Origin: Palaemon carinicauda
Taxonomy: Eukaryota; Arthropoda; Malacostraca; Decapoda; Palaemonidae
DNA: 64,000 bases
Direction: 5' to 3'
Assembly (NCBI RefSeq): GCF_036898095.1
Contig: NC_090751.1
Location: forward strand, 75,013,986-75,077,985
A program made the translations under genes and the position numbers. Of this stretch, positions 1-11,717 are shown piece after piece. The stretch's first letter is position 1, and every line of letters begins with the position of its first letter. The notes beneath the pieces are model-generated. The model saw nothing but the letters and a program-made list of their open reading frames with translations. It made no database searches and had not been told where the DNA came from.

Positions 1-670
1 TGTTTATCGAGCTTATTCTTAAACACATCTACGCTCACTCCTGATATGTTTCTTAGATGAGCTGGCAGCGCATTATATAGTCGCTGGATTATCGATGCTG
101 GTGCGTAGTGGATTAATGTCCTGTGTGCCTTCCTTAGTTTTTCTGGTATAGTTTTGGGCACTATTAATCTACCTCGGCTTGCTCTTTCTGATATTTTTAG
201 CTCCATGATGTTTTCAGTAATTCCTTCGATTTGTTTCCATGCTTGTACAGTATTATCATGTAGCGTTCTCTTCTCCTTTCTAGACTGTATAATTTTAAAA
301 ATTGCAGTCTTTCCCAGTAGTCAAGGTCCTCAACTTCTTCTATTCTAGCAGTAAAGGACCTTTGTACACTCTCTATTTGTGCAATATCCTTTTGGTAGTG
401 TGGGTACCATATCACATTGCAGTACTCGAGTGTACTAAGTACATAAGTTTTGTACAGCATAATCATGTCCTCAGCTTTTCATGAATAGCATTCCCATTTT
501 TTGCTTTACATTTAACCAACAGTGTTGCTATATGGTCGTGCAAAACATATTCCTGTTTAACATTACACCAAGGTCTTTAATTGCTTCCTTATTTGTGATT
601 GTCTCGTTATTAGGTCCCCTGTATGCATATACCATTCTTTCTCTGTTACCATAATTTATTGATTCAAACT
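1..670 (-). pseudogene. 3' part of a LINE reverse-transcriptase ORF (relic)
   Basis: Read on the minus strand, the segment encodes the C-terminal part of a non-LTR retrotransposon polymerase. An open stretch of 89 codons (466-197) contains LEYCNVIWYPHYQKDI followed by IESVQRSF, the post-catalytic 'thumb' region of Jockey/CR1-like elements. Upstream codons to about 660 give a YGNRERM..KDLGVMLN-type stretch, and downstream codons to position 1 give an NISGVSVDVFKNKLD-type tail. Frames change between these pieces and the catalytic FADD region is absent, so this is a truncated, frameshifted copy that also runs off the window start. A GA microsatellite at 682-717 adjoins its upstream edge. Clade assignment beyond non-LTR is not secure. 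Confidence 0.75.

Positions 671-681
<11 letters not shown>

Positions 682-717
<36 letters not shown>
682..717. repeat. (GA)n microsatellite
   Basis: Uninterrupted GA dinucleotide run of about 36 bases, preceded by a short TA run, at the edge of the LINE relic. Confidence 0.97.
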
Positions 718-723
<6 letters not shown>

Positions 724-2352
724 GAGTTTCAACAATGTTTACGCCACCATCAATGAGATTATGTAAGCCTACCATTCACCGCCATCATGGCGAAATGCGT
801 AAAGCTACTAAACATTCCTAAAGGAATATTTTTACTCTGAAGATAGAATTAATTCTTATTTTTATTTTACTGAAATTACACTACTACAGTATATGATTAT
901 ACTGAGCACTTTATATGTTGTTAAATCAATCCTTCAAAACTACTACAGTATATAAGTAGAAAAATTCGTAAAATTGAAATGCAGACAGGAAAAACAGCTG
1001 TTATATTTCTATTTTGGTTTGGTTATTGTGGCTGTATGCATTTATGCAATGATTATACTGTAATGTTACTGGCGATACTTTTATCATCATTTTATTTTTC
1101 TAGCCCATTGAAGTAGAAGATGGAATAATACAATTACCCGTTTACTGCACTGTAGATATAGCATACTGCGCAAGAGATGACGCTTAAGGAGTTGCGTGAC
1201 GCTTCAAAAAAACCATCAGCTATGTCGAGTCGTCTGAACGAAAGCACCAAACACTTACAGTACAGTTAAGCTGTACTGAAGTGATATTACTGTTTACATA
1301 TTACATAATATACACTACAGTATCAATGAGTGTTATATTACAGTATTACTACTGTAGCTAGATACAACTGTTTTGCTATAAAGTACAGTAAGAGGATGAC
1401 GATGAATCATTAGAGATTTACTTTAGTACAATACTATACTGTAGCCTACTGTGTCCAGTAAGTAGTGTACATGTATGCACATGTACTGTACACTGTACAT
1501 ATGCTTATAAACTGTGGTAGAAACCAAATAAAAACAATATTAGGCAGTATTTACTGTGTTAATCATCAGCTCAGGACACTTGTTCGTGACAAGGGGCAGT
1601 GACATTTCAGGTTAGGAGTTAGACCACCCTAGGGTAACCAATATTCGCGAAAATTCATGTAACGCACCTCTGTAACTTAACCCTCGCGAAAAAGGATGCT
1701 TGACTGTACCACTACATTCTACACTATTTCCCATATCCATAAAATCAGCACTTTCTTGGTCTCTTAGTGACATTATGAGTGGTGTTACTTTGTTTTAGCT
1801 ATGTTAACCCCTTCGCTACGATGACGTCGTTATACGTCAAAAACATGCCTGGTGATACAGATGGTGACGTCCGAATAAGTCGTCATTATTATTATTATTA
1901 CAAGCTAAGCTACAAATATAAACCACATAGAGGTTAAAATTACTCATATATCATACAATAGAGTATAGCACATGGTCGTATATCACAGAGTTCACACTCT
2001 GGAAATTTCACTAAAAAATCTTCTCCTCTCCCTAATTTTAGCACCGCCTCCACCTTTCTTCAGCCAAACAACAGTCTGGAATTCTAGACTATATACCTTT
2101 GATTGTGTAAGAGCTATTTTAGCCTGTTTTTATATTATTTCAGTCTGTCTTTGTTACCATAACAATCACACTACTCACTCAGACAATGCCAACATTCCCC
2201 TCCTGAGGCATTACCTCAAACTACAACCGACAACCCCAGCTTAGAGATGTAAGGATCCTTACAACTTACCCTATCACCAACAAAAATACTTGCAATTCTA
2301 TTCCTTATTCATGATCATGTAAGGTCTATTTTAGTGTATTTCTATATTGGCA
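718..2352. other. intergenic/intronic sequence without a recognisable gene
   Basis: AT-rich sequence with scattered TACAGTA/GTACTGTA motifs and stops in all frames. Positions about 881-960 are paralogous to the sequence flanking the inverted Tigger copy at 52923-56763 and act as an unoccupied version of that site. A short TTATTATTATTA run lies near 1885. No exon, RNA gene or further intact transposon ends were recognised. Confidence 0.6.
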
Positions 2353-2854
2353 TACAGTGAACCCTCGCTACTTCGCGGTTTCGACCATCGCGGATTCACC
2401 ACTTCGCGGGTTTTTTCCATAACCCATATATATATACATATCGCGGATTTTCCGGAAAATTCGAAAATACCGCGAAATCTGAAGACAACCAAATACGATA
2501 TTTTGTTACCTGTAATTCCATTAATACTGTAATTAGTAATATCTGCTCTTACTGATTGTTCATTGCATTACATATGATATATAATTCAGCACAGAAAGAA
2601 ATAAAACACAAAAAGAGAATGTGATCATACGATAATACAGTACTGTATACAGTACGTAGTAAAATTAAATCGAACATGAAACACAAATCAGATGCAGTCA
2701 TACCATATTAGAATGGTGTAAGGCTGCTGATGGCTACTATACTACAAATGTAATGGATGTGCATCTTTTTCCATGATTCTTTTGTATGTACAGTATATGT
2801 ACGTAGTACTGCATCCAATAATATTCTTTGTTGCAGAAATCACATTTCGAATAA

Positions 2855-2860
<6 letters not shown>

Positions 2861-2911
<51 letters not shown>

Positions 2912-3520
2912 ACACATCCTACAAAAGAATAAAATACTGTAGCATACGCAAAGCTATTATTATTATTGTTATTATTATTATTGTTGTTGTTGTTAATAAA
3001 ATTATTATTGTTATTATTATCATTATTATTATTATTACTGTATTATTATCATACGATAATTCAGTACTGTACTGTATACAGTACGTAGTAAAATTAAATC
3101 GAACATGAAACGCAAATCAGATGCAGTCATACAATATTAGAATGGTGTAAGGCTGCTGATGGCTACTACTGTACGTACAGTACTACAAATGTAATGGATG
3201 TGCTTCTTTTCCATGAATCTTTTGTATGTATACGTACGTAGTTACAGTACTGCATCCAATAATATTCTTTGTTGCAAAAATCACATTTCGAATAAGCGTA
3301 CGAGAGAGAGAGAGAGTAGAGAGAGAGAGAGAGAGAGAGAGACACACACACATCAAGAATAAAACACTGTAGCATACGTAAAGCTATTAAATATTGTTAT
3401 TATTATTGTTGTTGTTGTTAATAAAATTATGATTGTTATTATTATTATCATTATTATTATTATTATTACAGTACTGTACTGTATTATTATCATTATTTAT
3501 TATTATTATTATTAATACGT
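2861..3520. repeat. duplicated GA and ATT-type simple-repeat block inside Tigger copy 1
   Basis: GA runs at 2861-2908 and 3302-3342 are each followed by TTATTATTG-type trinucleotide repeats and preceded by nearly identical unique sequence (about 2630-2860 and 3050-3300). A block of roughly 430 bp has therefore been tandemly duplicated in the left arm of the transposon. The inverted family member near 56100-56500 appears to have only one such block. Confidence 0.8.
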
Positions 3521-3815
3521 ACGTACGGTATGCGCGGGGTATCTTGTATGAGTTGGTAACCTACGCATCATATACTGTAAGACGGGTTGTGATTGGTTCA
3601 AGCGCTGATAGATGACGAATCAGAACTCAAGTTTTGTTATCTAGCCTGTGATTGGTGTTTTGCCATCATCTCCAGCTTCCAGCATCTAGGTTCTCGCGGG
3701 CCCGGGTCGTCCACTCTCTGTTCCCGCGTATCGCTGAGTAGACGTTCTTAAGTTTGTGAATCTGTGCTGTGTGCGACCTTTTTAAGTTGAACTTTTTGTC
3801 AAATCCTACTGTACA

Positions 3816-5486
3816 ATGGCTCCCAAGCGTTCTGCTTCTACTAAGGCTGGTAGTGAGCCTAAACGCCACCGAAGGATGATGACGATAGCTGAAAAGGTTA
3901 CGCTTCTCGATATGTTAAAAGATGGTAGAAGTTACGCGTCCGCTGCGCGCCATTTTGGGATCAACGAATCTACTGTTCGCTATATCAAGAAGGACGAGGC
4001 GAACATTAGAAAGACGGCTGCAATCACCTTTAGCAGATCAGCGAAGCGAGTCGTTACAACGCGTAATAAAACAATCGTACGCATGGAAGGTGCTTTAGCT
4101 GTGTGGATTGCCGACTGCCGGAAGAAGAACATAGCCTTGGATACGAACACCATCCGAACAAAGGCTTTGAGCTTGTATCAGAATTTTGCTGCAAAGGAAC
4201 CTCAAGACGACGACGGCAACCATGCTGAAGATGATGATGATGCAGATGATCCTCAACCAGGGACATCCACTGATTCCCAGCCTCAGAAACGTTTTTCCGC
4301 CAGCAAAGGATGGTTCGCGAAGTTTCAGAAACGCTTCGCTCTGAAAAGCGTTTCCCTGCATGGCGAGGCTGCTTCGGCTGACACTGCCGCTGCTGAAACT
4401 TACGCGAACCAGACATTCAAGAATATTATCGCCGAAGGTGGATACAAGCCGGAACAAGTCTTTAATATGGATGAGACCGGCTTGTTTTGGAAGAGAATGC
4501 CGTCGCGAACTTTCCTGTTCAAAGAGGAAGCCAAAGCCTCTGGCTTTAAAGCATTCAAGGATCGCGTTACCCTCGTGATGTGTGGCAATGCTGCTGGATT
4601 TTTGCTAAAGCCGGGGCTTATTTATAAGTCGAAAAATCCTCGCGCTTTGAAAAATAAAAATAAGAATCTCCTTCCCGTGTACTGGATGCATAATCAAAAA
4701 GCATGGATTACGAAGATGCTGACCTCCAACTGGTTCCATCAGTGTTTTATCCCGCAAGTCAGCAAATATCTCTTAGAGAAGGGCTTGCCATTCAAGATCC
4801 TTCTCCTTATGGATAACGCTGGTGGACACGCAACTGACCTGTCGCATGAGGGCATTCAGGTTGAGTTCCTGCCACCCAACACCACGTCATTAATTCAACC
4901 GATGGACCAGGGGGTTATCAGGGCATTCAGGCCCTCTACACGAAGAACACCTTGGCGGACCCTCATTGCGTGTGTGGATGCTGCCCAAGATGATGAGGAT
5001 GAAGATTTTAACTTGAAGGCGTACTGGCGGCAGTACACCATAGCCACGTGCCTGCAGAATATTCAGAAGGCACTTCAAGAGATGAAACCTGCAACTGTGA
5101 ATGCGAGCTGGAAGAAGTTGTGGCCCCAGATTGTTTACGACGACGAGGGATTTACACCTGCTGAAATCCAACACTCTGCAATACGCAAATCTGTGCAGTT
5201 GGCTGCCATAATTGGAGGTGACGGGTTTGGCGACATGACGACTGAAGACGTCGACGAGTTGTTGGACTGCCATTCCCAGCCCCTAACTGACGCAGACCTC
5301 GAAGACCTGACGAAATCGGCAAGCGAAGAAGAGAGTGAAACCCAGGAAGAGACCCAAGAAAATGTCGAAGAAACGGGCTTAACATTAGAACGGCTTGCCA
5401 AGGCCTGCAACCATGCGAAGGAGTTGAAAGACATGTTTTTGGGACGAGGATATGGTTCGCTCGATGCAATTCTGCAACAAGGTTGA
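3816..5486 (+). CDS. Tigger/pogo-family transposase (CENP-B-like, DDE)
   Basis: The 556-codon ORF starts at an ATG (MAPKRSAST). It would catalyse excision and insertion of its own element at TA sites in the nucleus. Residues about 15-75 form a CENP-B/psq helix-turn-helix (TIAEKVTLLDMLKDG..STVRYIKKD). Residues about 85-200 form the second HTH (HTH_Tnp_Tc5 type, ending in SASKGWFAKFQKRF..LHGEAASAD). The DDE_1 catalytic core follows, with D219 in NMDETGLFWKRMP, D333 in LLLMDNAGGH and D364 in QPMDQGVIRAF, spaced 30 residues between the last two. Two indels (near 4928 and 4961) cancel and leave about 12 residues (372-383) in the wrong frame. The C-terminus is cut short at codon 557 by another frameshift; the family tail continues out of frame to 5689. 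Activity is therefore doubtful. Confidence 0.93.
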   Translation: MAPKRSASTKAGSEPKRHRRMMTIAEKVTLLDMLKDGRSYASAARHFGINESTVRYIKKDEANIRKTAAITFSRSAKRVVTTRNKTIVRMEGALAVWIADCRKKNIALDTNTIRTKALSLYQNFAAKEPQDDDGNHAEDDDDADDPQPGTSTDSQPQKRFSASKGWFAKFQKRFALKSVSLHGEAASADTAAAETYANQTFKNIIAEGGYKPEQVFNMDETGLFWKRMPSRTFLFKEEAKASGFKAFKDRVTLVMCGNAAGFLLKPGLIYKSKNPRALKNKNKNLLPVYWMHNQKAWITKMLTSNWFHQCFIPQVSKYLLEKGLPFKILLLMDNAGGHATDLSHEGIQVEFLPPNTTSLIQPMDQGVIRAFRPSTRRTPWRTLIACVDAAQDDEDEDFNLKAYWRQYTIATCLQNIQKALQEMKPATVNASWKKLWPQIVYDDEGFTPAEIQHSAIRKSVQLAAIIGGDGFGDMTTEDVDELLDCHSQPLTDADLEDLTKSASEEESETQEETQENVEETGLTLERLAKACNHAKELKDMFLGRGYGSLDAILQQG

Positions 5487-5689
5487 TGACATAATGACTC
5501 CCTACAAGATGCTCTTAGATCGAAAAAAGAAGCAGCGGCAACAACTTCCGATCACAATGTTCTTCCAGCCTCGCAAAAAAAGAGCCAGTTCCTCCTGCTA
5601 GTACGCCTTCGGAAGAAATTGAAGAAGTTTCCCAGGAAGAAGTTGAAGAGGTGTCCCAGGAAAAGACACCTCCGTCTGAAGAGACGTAA
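5440..5689 (+). pseudogene. displaced C-terminal tail of the Tigger transposase
   Basis: From 5440 a different frame reads WDEDMVRSMQFCNK, matching the transposase tail seen in the inverted copy at 54203-53934. A second frameshift (one extra A in the A-run near 5574-5580) is needed to reach a Glu-rich end (EEIEEVSQEEVEEVSQEK) and the TAA at 5687-5689. This is the ancestral C-terminus of the neighbouring ORF, lost to two small indels. Confidence 0.8.
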
Positions 5690-5989
5690 AATACTACCTG
5701 GCTGCACAGTAGAACACATCATCAGCTTCATCATCATCATTTCTACTGTGCAGCAAATTCATCGCCATCATCATTCAAGTTTTCTTCAACTTCTTTCGTG
5801 GTGAGTACAGTAACAATCTTTATTTTTTACTTTAATATTCTCACATTCTAAAACTGTATTTGTGCCTGTTTTATAGTTTAGTACTGTACTTACTGTATGC
5901 ATTAAGTTAAAGGGAAGGTTTTAAAAGTCTACATGTTGTAACCTATCATATTTTTTTTTTAAATTTACATTTACGTACGTAAAACAATC

Positions 5990-6113
<124 letters not shown>

Positions 6114-6740
6114 TGTAAGGTAACATATTTTGTAAAATGCTTTTACTGTAAATACTGTACTGTATCATTATTTATCACTTTCATCATGCGCGTTAAATGC
6201 CTTCTTTGTTCTGAGCGTGGTTGTTCACTGAGCGTACAGTACTTTATGACGCCGTCGTTTCAGGCGGCGTCATAAAGAAAAACATTTCATTTGGAAGTCC
6301 TAAGAAAAATACGTAAACTAAAACATTGGTAATAAAAAAATTAACATACTGTATAATCAATATAATCGATGCAAAAACTAACCTATACATATATGTGTAC
6401 ACTAAATGAGTTTGTTTCTTCATTATGATCAGAGATGAACGTAAACAAAACATTGGTTGCCATTTTTTATCGTGCTTTTTAGGTGTTTAGGAAACGCATG
6501 ATATAAAATCGCCTTTAATATTTGTGCCTGTTTTAGTTTAGGGGTGCTGTAGTACATGCATTAAGTGTTCTGTACATTAAAGGGTGGTTTGTTAACAGTA
6601 CTACGTACAAGGGAAGGTTTTAAAAGTCCGAATATACATGTTAAATAAATAGGTAAATATGATGTCACTACTTCGCGGAATTTCACCTATCGCGGCCGCG
6701 TCTGGAACCTATCTACCGCGATAAACGAGGGTTCACTGTA

Positions 6741-8159
6741 CATGTTTAAATCACACTATAAGTACTATGAACAGTTCTTCAGTTCTACGCCTTTCATTCC
6801 CACAGGTCCCACCCAAAATGTAAGAGAAACGTTTTACCCATAATGAAGGATGTTGACACACGAGATTTGTTTTTTCTTATTTTATTCTTATTCTCCACTA
6901 TCATTTCTACGAAATATCATCATCTTCATGTCTTATATATTTCATATTAGTATTATTCAATGTTTTCACGAGTAAAAGTTCGCCTACTATAATTACTCCA
7001 TTTCCATTTATTGACATTCTACGCACTACGTCATGTTCTTACATGCACAGTCTTTATTTCCAAGTCTAAATACACAAACCGGGAGCGATCCAGTTCATCG
7101 TGACAGTCACACGAAAGGTGGAATGACAGGCAAATGAACAAACCTCATGTCTAATGAACTAAATTTATATCGTATCTCTCTCTGCCCCTCTCAGGGGCAG
7201 AAATGTTTCTTTTGTCATTAGCTTTTTGTTTATTGTATACCTTATAAATTATGCAATATAGAATACTTCTTGTGTCAAAAAAAAAAAAAAAAAAAATGTA
7301 TATTTTCATTACATGCTGTATGACGTAAAGTCCATTATTATTGACGAGTAGTTTTATACCTTTTGACGACTATTTATCGTGGAATTATTACGGAATGTCA
7401 CTTCAATGAATATTAATTTCACTTTTTGCACATAAAATTGTAGTGCTATTTACCGTACCTTACAATTATACATTATAGAATACTTCTTGCATCAAAAGAA
7501 AAAAAATTCATATTTTCACTACATTTCTGTATAACAAAGTTCATTATTACTGATGAGTAGTTTTATATCTTTCGACGGCTATTGATCGTTGAATTACTAT
7601 AGAATAACGGTCAGTTCAATCAATATACAAAATTTTTTTTACACAAAATCTCAGTGATTTACCATTTAGAGAAAATCATATAAAACAAATTTCTAATAAA
7701 TTATTCTATAATCACTTCACAATGAATGGAAAAAATATTTTGGTTGTTTAGAGTTATGCAAAATAAAAAATAGTGAACTTTTTAAATACTTATTCTGTAA
7801 TCAACATTAACACAAACAAATATGGAAATGTAGTTTATTATGGAGTAAGCGAGCGAGTCTAGCCGATGGTGACAAATCTTGTATATAGCCTGAGTAAAGA
7901 ATCCGTGACCTTGTAGTGAGGGGGTTAAAATCACATATACAGTTTATCACTCAATCTTAAAACATATTTCTTACAGAACTTAGCAAATTTTAACAGCTTG
8001 GGAAAAATTCACATGAAAATACTGTATACAGGAAAATATTTTTTTTTTCTTATCGATAAAAAAAGGATTTCTTATCAATAAAAAGGATTTCTTATCAATA
8101 CAAAAAAGGATGACCAGTATAATGAAAAAAAAATATATATTTTGGTATAGACTACTAAC
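6741..8159. other. intron-like sequence with a tandem duplication
   Basis: No coding exon was found. Two imperfect copies of a roughly 217-bp unit lie in tandem at about 7246-7460 and 7466-7670, both containing GAATACTTCTTG, an A-run, then GAGTAGTTTTATA. If the saposin reading is right, this is the intron downstream of the exon at 8160-8311. Confidence 0.55.
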
Positions 8160-8311
8160 CTGCTTAAACTCTTCTTCAGTAGTGTTAGATGTAAGGACAT
8201 CCCTCCAATGTTGGACTATTGCTTCACAAAAATCACACACTTCATCTCCTGTATGTTTTAAGAGAGGTTGAACATACATTCCACTTTGGTGCATTCTGTT
8301 CTCACACATTT
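8160..8311 (-). CDS. prosaposin-like gene, exon encoding first half of a saposin B domain
   Basis: The minus-strand exon follows an acceptor (TTTCCAG, ending at 8312) and precedes a donor (CAG|GTTAGT, GT at 8159-8158). Its 152 nt enter in phase 1 and leave in phase 0. The peptide has an inter-domain linker (MCENRMHQSGMYVQPL) followed by GDEVCDFCEAIVQHWRDVL, the CxxC start of a saposin B-type domain, then SNTTEEEFKQ with an NTT sequon, matching the glycosylated first half of saposins. Prosaposin is a secreted/lysosomal precursor of small sphingolipid hydrolase activators. The partner exon is 31442-31583. The second half of this domain is not found downstream to position 1 and may lie outside the window. 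Recognition is by motif and exon architecture, not by a search. Confidence 0.82.
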
Positions 8312-8825
8312 CTGGAAAGTGTTAAAGTGTAAAATAAAATTTTGGCCATCAGTTTACCTGTGATCAAATATTTTAGGCAGTGGCTACTGCATTCTATCTA
8401 TAGGTAGTAACTTTACTATATAATTCTTAAGCTTGGCAGGTCAACCAACAATGCCTCTTGAACATCCCACAAATATAATTTTCATTTATGAATGATCAAA
8501 ACTTGTTTCTTGCAGTTTCTCCTAGGTAGACAGTTTTGTCAGCATTGGTAATTTCAATAGCTTTATAGTGGTAATTACAGTTTTCTACGAATCATCCTTG
8601 AGGAGGATTTATTTCCTGCAAGGTTTACTTTCTGCTTCTGTGCATTTTATCAGGTATTTAGTTATCTAGTGTACTTTTCAACTGTTTATGATAAAAACTA
8701 CACTAATTGCCAGTTACCTTAATTGGTTTTGGTTGATTTTAGATTCTTCAGTTTAAGTTTGTTGTTCTATACTTAACAACCTACTGTAACCTTTATCTGT
8801 GCTCCTTTAGTTTCTTTAATCATTA

Positions 8826-9086
8826 TACATACATATACCAAGGCGCTTCCCCAAATTTTGGGGGGTAGCCGACATCAACAAATGAAACAAAAACAAAAAA
8901 GGGGACCTCTACTCTCTACGTTCCTCCAGCCTAACAAGGGACTCAACAGAGTTCAGCTGGTACTGCTAGGGTGCCACAGCCCACCCTCCCACATTATCCA
9001 CCACAGATGAAGCTTCATAATGCTGAATCCCCTACTGCTGCTACCTCCGTGGTCATCTAAGGCATCGGAGGCAGCAGCAGGGCCTA
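8826..9086 (-). mobile_element. LINE 3'UTR-only copy
   Basis: Reverse complement of the 3'UTR of the LINE at 14070-15964. It includes the CCCCCCAAAATTTGGGG stem and the AT-rich TATATGTATG-like 3' end. Similarity starts almost exactly at the position of that LINE's stop codon (15699-15701) and nothing upstream of it matches. It is either an extremely 5'-truncated insertion or a short non-autonomous element using the LINE's tail. Confidence 0.85.
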
Positions 9087-11632
9087 TAAGAAACCAAAAA
9101 GGACAAAGTGCTGGTCCTTGATAGACAACATTTATGTCAAACTTTTGATGTGCCACTATCTCCATTCCAGATCTAGTGATGTGGTTGAGTAACATGACTA
9201 ACTTTATTTCTGGTAACCTCTGCCTGAGCAAAACATTATCCAAAACTTTCAAATATCCACAAATATATTGTAAATTTTTTTCTCTTTGGTTGATACTTGT
9301 CCTGTAATGGTCTCGCTATAAAAAAGACTTCTGTTTATCTCTCTTACATAAAGCCAAACTGACAACTACTTGACAGTAGCAGAAAAACTTTCACAAAATA
9401 CTTGTCTACTGTAACACCAAACAATGTTTCCATATAAACACCATGACCATTTTTGCATTATTTCACATACTTCTGTGAATTCCAGTCAAGATCGAGAATG
9501 TTCAAACTACTCATGCTCTGTCCTCCATATGTATTCTTACTTACATTTCCTCCCTACTTTTTTTGGAATGAAAAGGAACCAAGCTCCAGAGATGAAAAGG
9601 GGCTGCTTCTTATTTGACTTGAAAAAAATGTCATAAGAGTTTCACACAGCCTTATTAATTGCATATTGCCTGAACTGCTACTCAGGTGGGAGGAGAGCAT
9701 CACAGCGGCCTCTAAAAGCAAACCGTAGGACACAAGGATATAGAGACGCGTTGAAGAAGATCAAAAGTCGTCAACCCTAAATAGTCTGCCCATTGATATA
9801 GAAGCACATTAAGTTAGTCTGTATCTATACAGATGCTGGATTAGAAACCTGTACCGACCACTGGAGATGCCACAAAGGAAATAAAAATGTAAACCTTCCC
9901 GCAATATCAAATTTCAAACTAATATTTCCAAATGGACATGTCTTGTGTTATGACTGTTGAGTTAATGTGAGGTTTATGAAGATATATATCTCCTCCTTAT
10001 TCAAATATGGAATTACCCAAATTAACTCTAGGACCCCCAAAAAATCTGTCTTGTTCTTCAAGTACAGTGATGCCCCTTTGGTGGAATTGCAAAAATGTTG
10101 AATGGTGCTTCCAGGTATATTCACTCTAAAATAGAGAATTATGTAGAATCTAAGTTACAAATTCAAAAAAACCACATGAATCATCTCCACTTCCTCCTTG
10201 GAGATTGTAGCACAGACTCTGGATATAACCTGTTGAAGCAATATGAAATGAATCTATAAATAACTAACATTATAGTAAACAAACCCCCCACCCAGAATAA
10301 AAATTCCAAGGACCTAAGGGTTTCTTCATCTCCAGTAAAACCTCAGGGCAGAAAAACTGATATTTGGCTACATCTTCAGGCAGGGTTGGGCTAGCATACA
10401 GTGCCATGGTGAAATCCAAGACATCAAGAGACTCAAATTCTGGCAAGGATGAGGCACTTATTCATGAAGAGTTCTTGGAGTGGAACTCCAGTCTCTCAAT
10501 ATACCACAGAGCTCAATGGCCATCCTCAAAGAAGGCAGAACCAAAAGGAGGACCATTTTCAATGTTGAAAGCCAACTAGGGCATATATGCCCTTGTAATT
10601 CTTGATTCAAGCACTAATTCAGCAGTTATGAGTGGACATTCAAAACCAGATTTCACAAAGCTACTTCTTATATCCAAAAAAATCTCTTGTCAGGACTTAG
10701 TCTTGGCCATGCTAGTTGAAGACCTGTGATACAGACGTCCTGGTACATGAAGGCAACACCAAAACATGGTTGACATGTACGTTTGATGCCGTGTAAAATA
10801 TAGCAGACATCTAAATACAGGGTACAGTTTCATAACAGCATTTGATTTGTGAGGCTATTAACTACTGGTAAAAATATGATATGTATTGTTGTTAAATGCT
10901 AACAACAATAATAGACCATTTGGCACAGTCTTGTGGGATACCTCTTTCTATTTCATAGGTTTCTGTTTAATGTCCATTACTGTATTTGTCTCTAAAAACT
11001 AAAAACAGAGAAACTTAAGAGTACAGCAGTTTCTTCAATAAAGTTAGTCAATTCAGTACCATGTGCATTTTACATGATGCATATATTTCTCTCAAATTCC
11101 TTTTCAATATGATCTTCCTAGGTGAGAAATTTAAATAGTGAATTATTTTTCTGAATTATTTAGTTTACAAGTATATTATATATGACTTCTCTCAGCACTA
11201 CAGAAACAGATACAATAATAATTGTGATATCAAATTTTTCATGTCACATTGTCCAAATGCATGCAAATTACTTAAGTTTCAATAGGCATGCATGGATACC
11301 AGGTCAAAATAACTTTTCATACAGTGTATGGCGAACTGGATGGTTCTGAGTAGAAAGACAAAGGAAGTTCTAATAATAACCTCTGCTACCCCCTTGAAAG
11401 CTTACTGAGTGCTGTATAGTAATTAATTTCAAAAGATTGTTGTGTACCTACTAGACCTATTAGTGTGAATAATAAAAAGGTTACTGTAGTTTGATAGAAT
11501 ATAAGAATCTATACCCCGTTTTTTGGAAACAGTTTTTAGCTCTTATTTAACTATGGAACTGAATTATGTGTCTTGACCTGAAGTTAAACTTTTACAAGAG
11601 ATAAAAAATTCTTTAATACTACAAATTTTTTT
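9087..11632. other. intron-like sequence without recognisable gene
   Basis: AT-rich sequence with no convincing exon or transposon end. A minus-strand frame between about 10745 and 10280 looks slightly protein-like but contains several stops and matches nothing I recognise. Confidence 0.5.
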
Positions 11633-11717
11633 AACAATTTGTATTTTTCCTATCTATACAAACCCGAGTCATTTGATTGGGTTACTCCTAGTTTCATTTT
11701 CTATGACCAGACAATCC
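11633..11717. repeat. left inverted terminal repeat of DIRS-like A1
   Basis: Starts AACAATTTGTATTTTTCC and contains TATACAAACCC, a terminal style shared with element C (43398). It pairs with 31248-31325 in inverted orientation with many mismatches, so the insertion is old. Confidence 0.65.

Noticed and set aside
1630..1715. Possible MITE end (CTCGCGAAAAAGGATGCTTGACTGTA)
   Set aside because: Resembles a TA-flanked terminal repeat, but no inverted partner was found nearby.
9140..9252. Minus-strand frame upstream of the LINE 3'UTR copy as another saposin exon
   Set aside because: It lacks the Cys pattern of saposin domains and no splice sites with the right phase were seen.
10280..10745. Protein-like minus-strand frame (73-codon open stretch within a longer interrupted frame)
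   Set aside because: About five stops in roughly 155 codons is close to chance, no family motif is recognisable, and no splice signals frame it.
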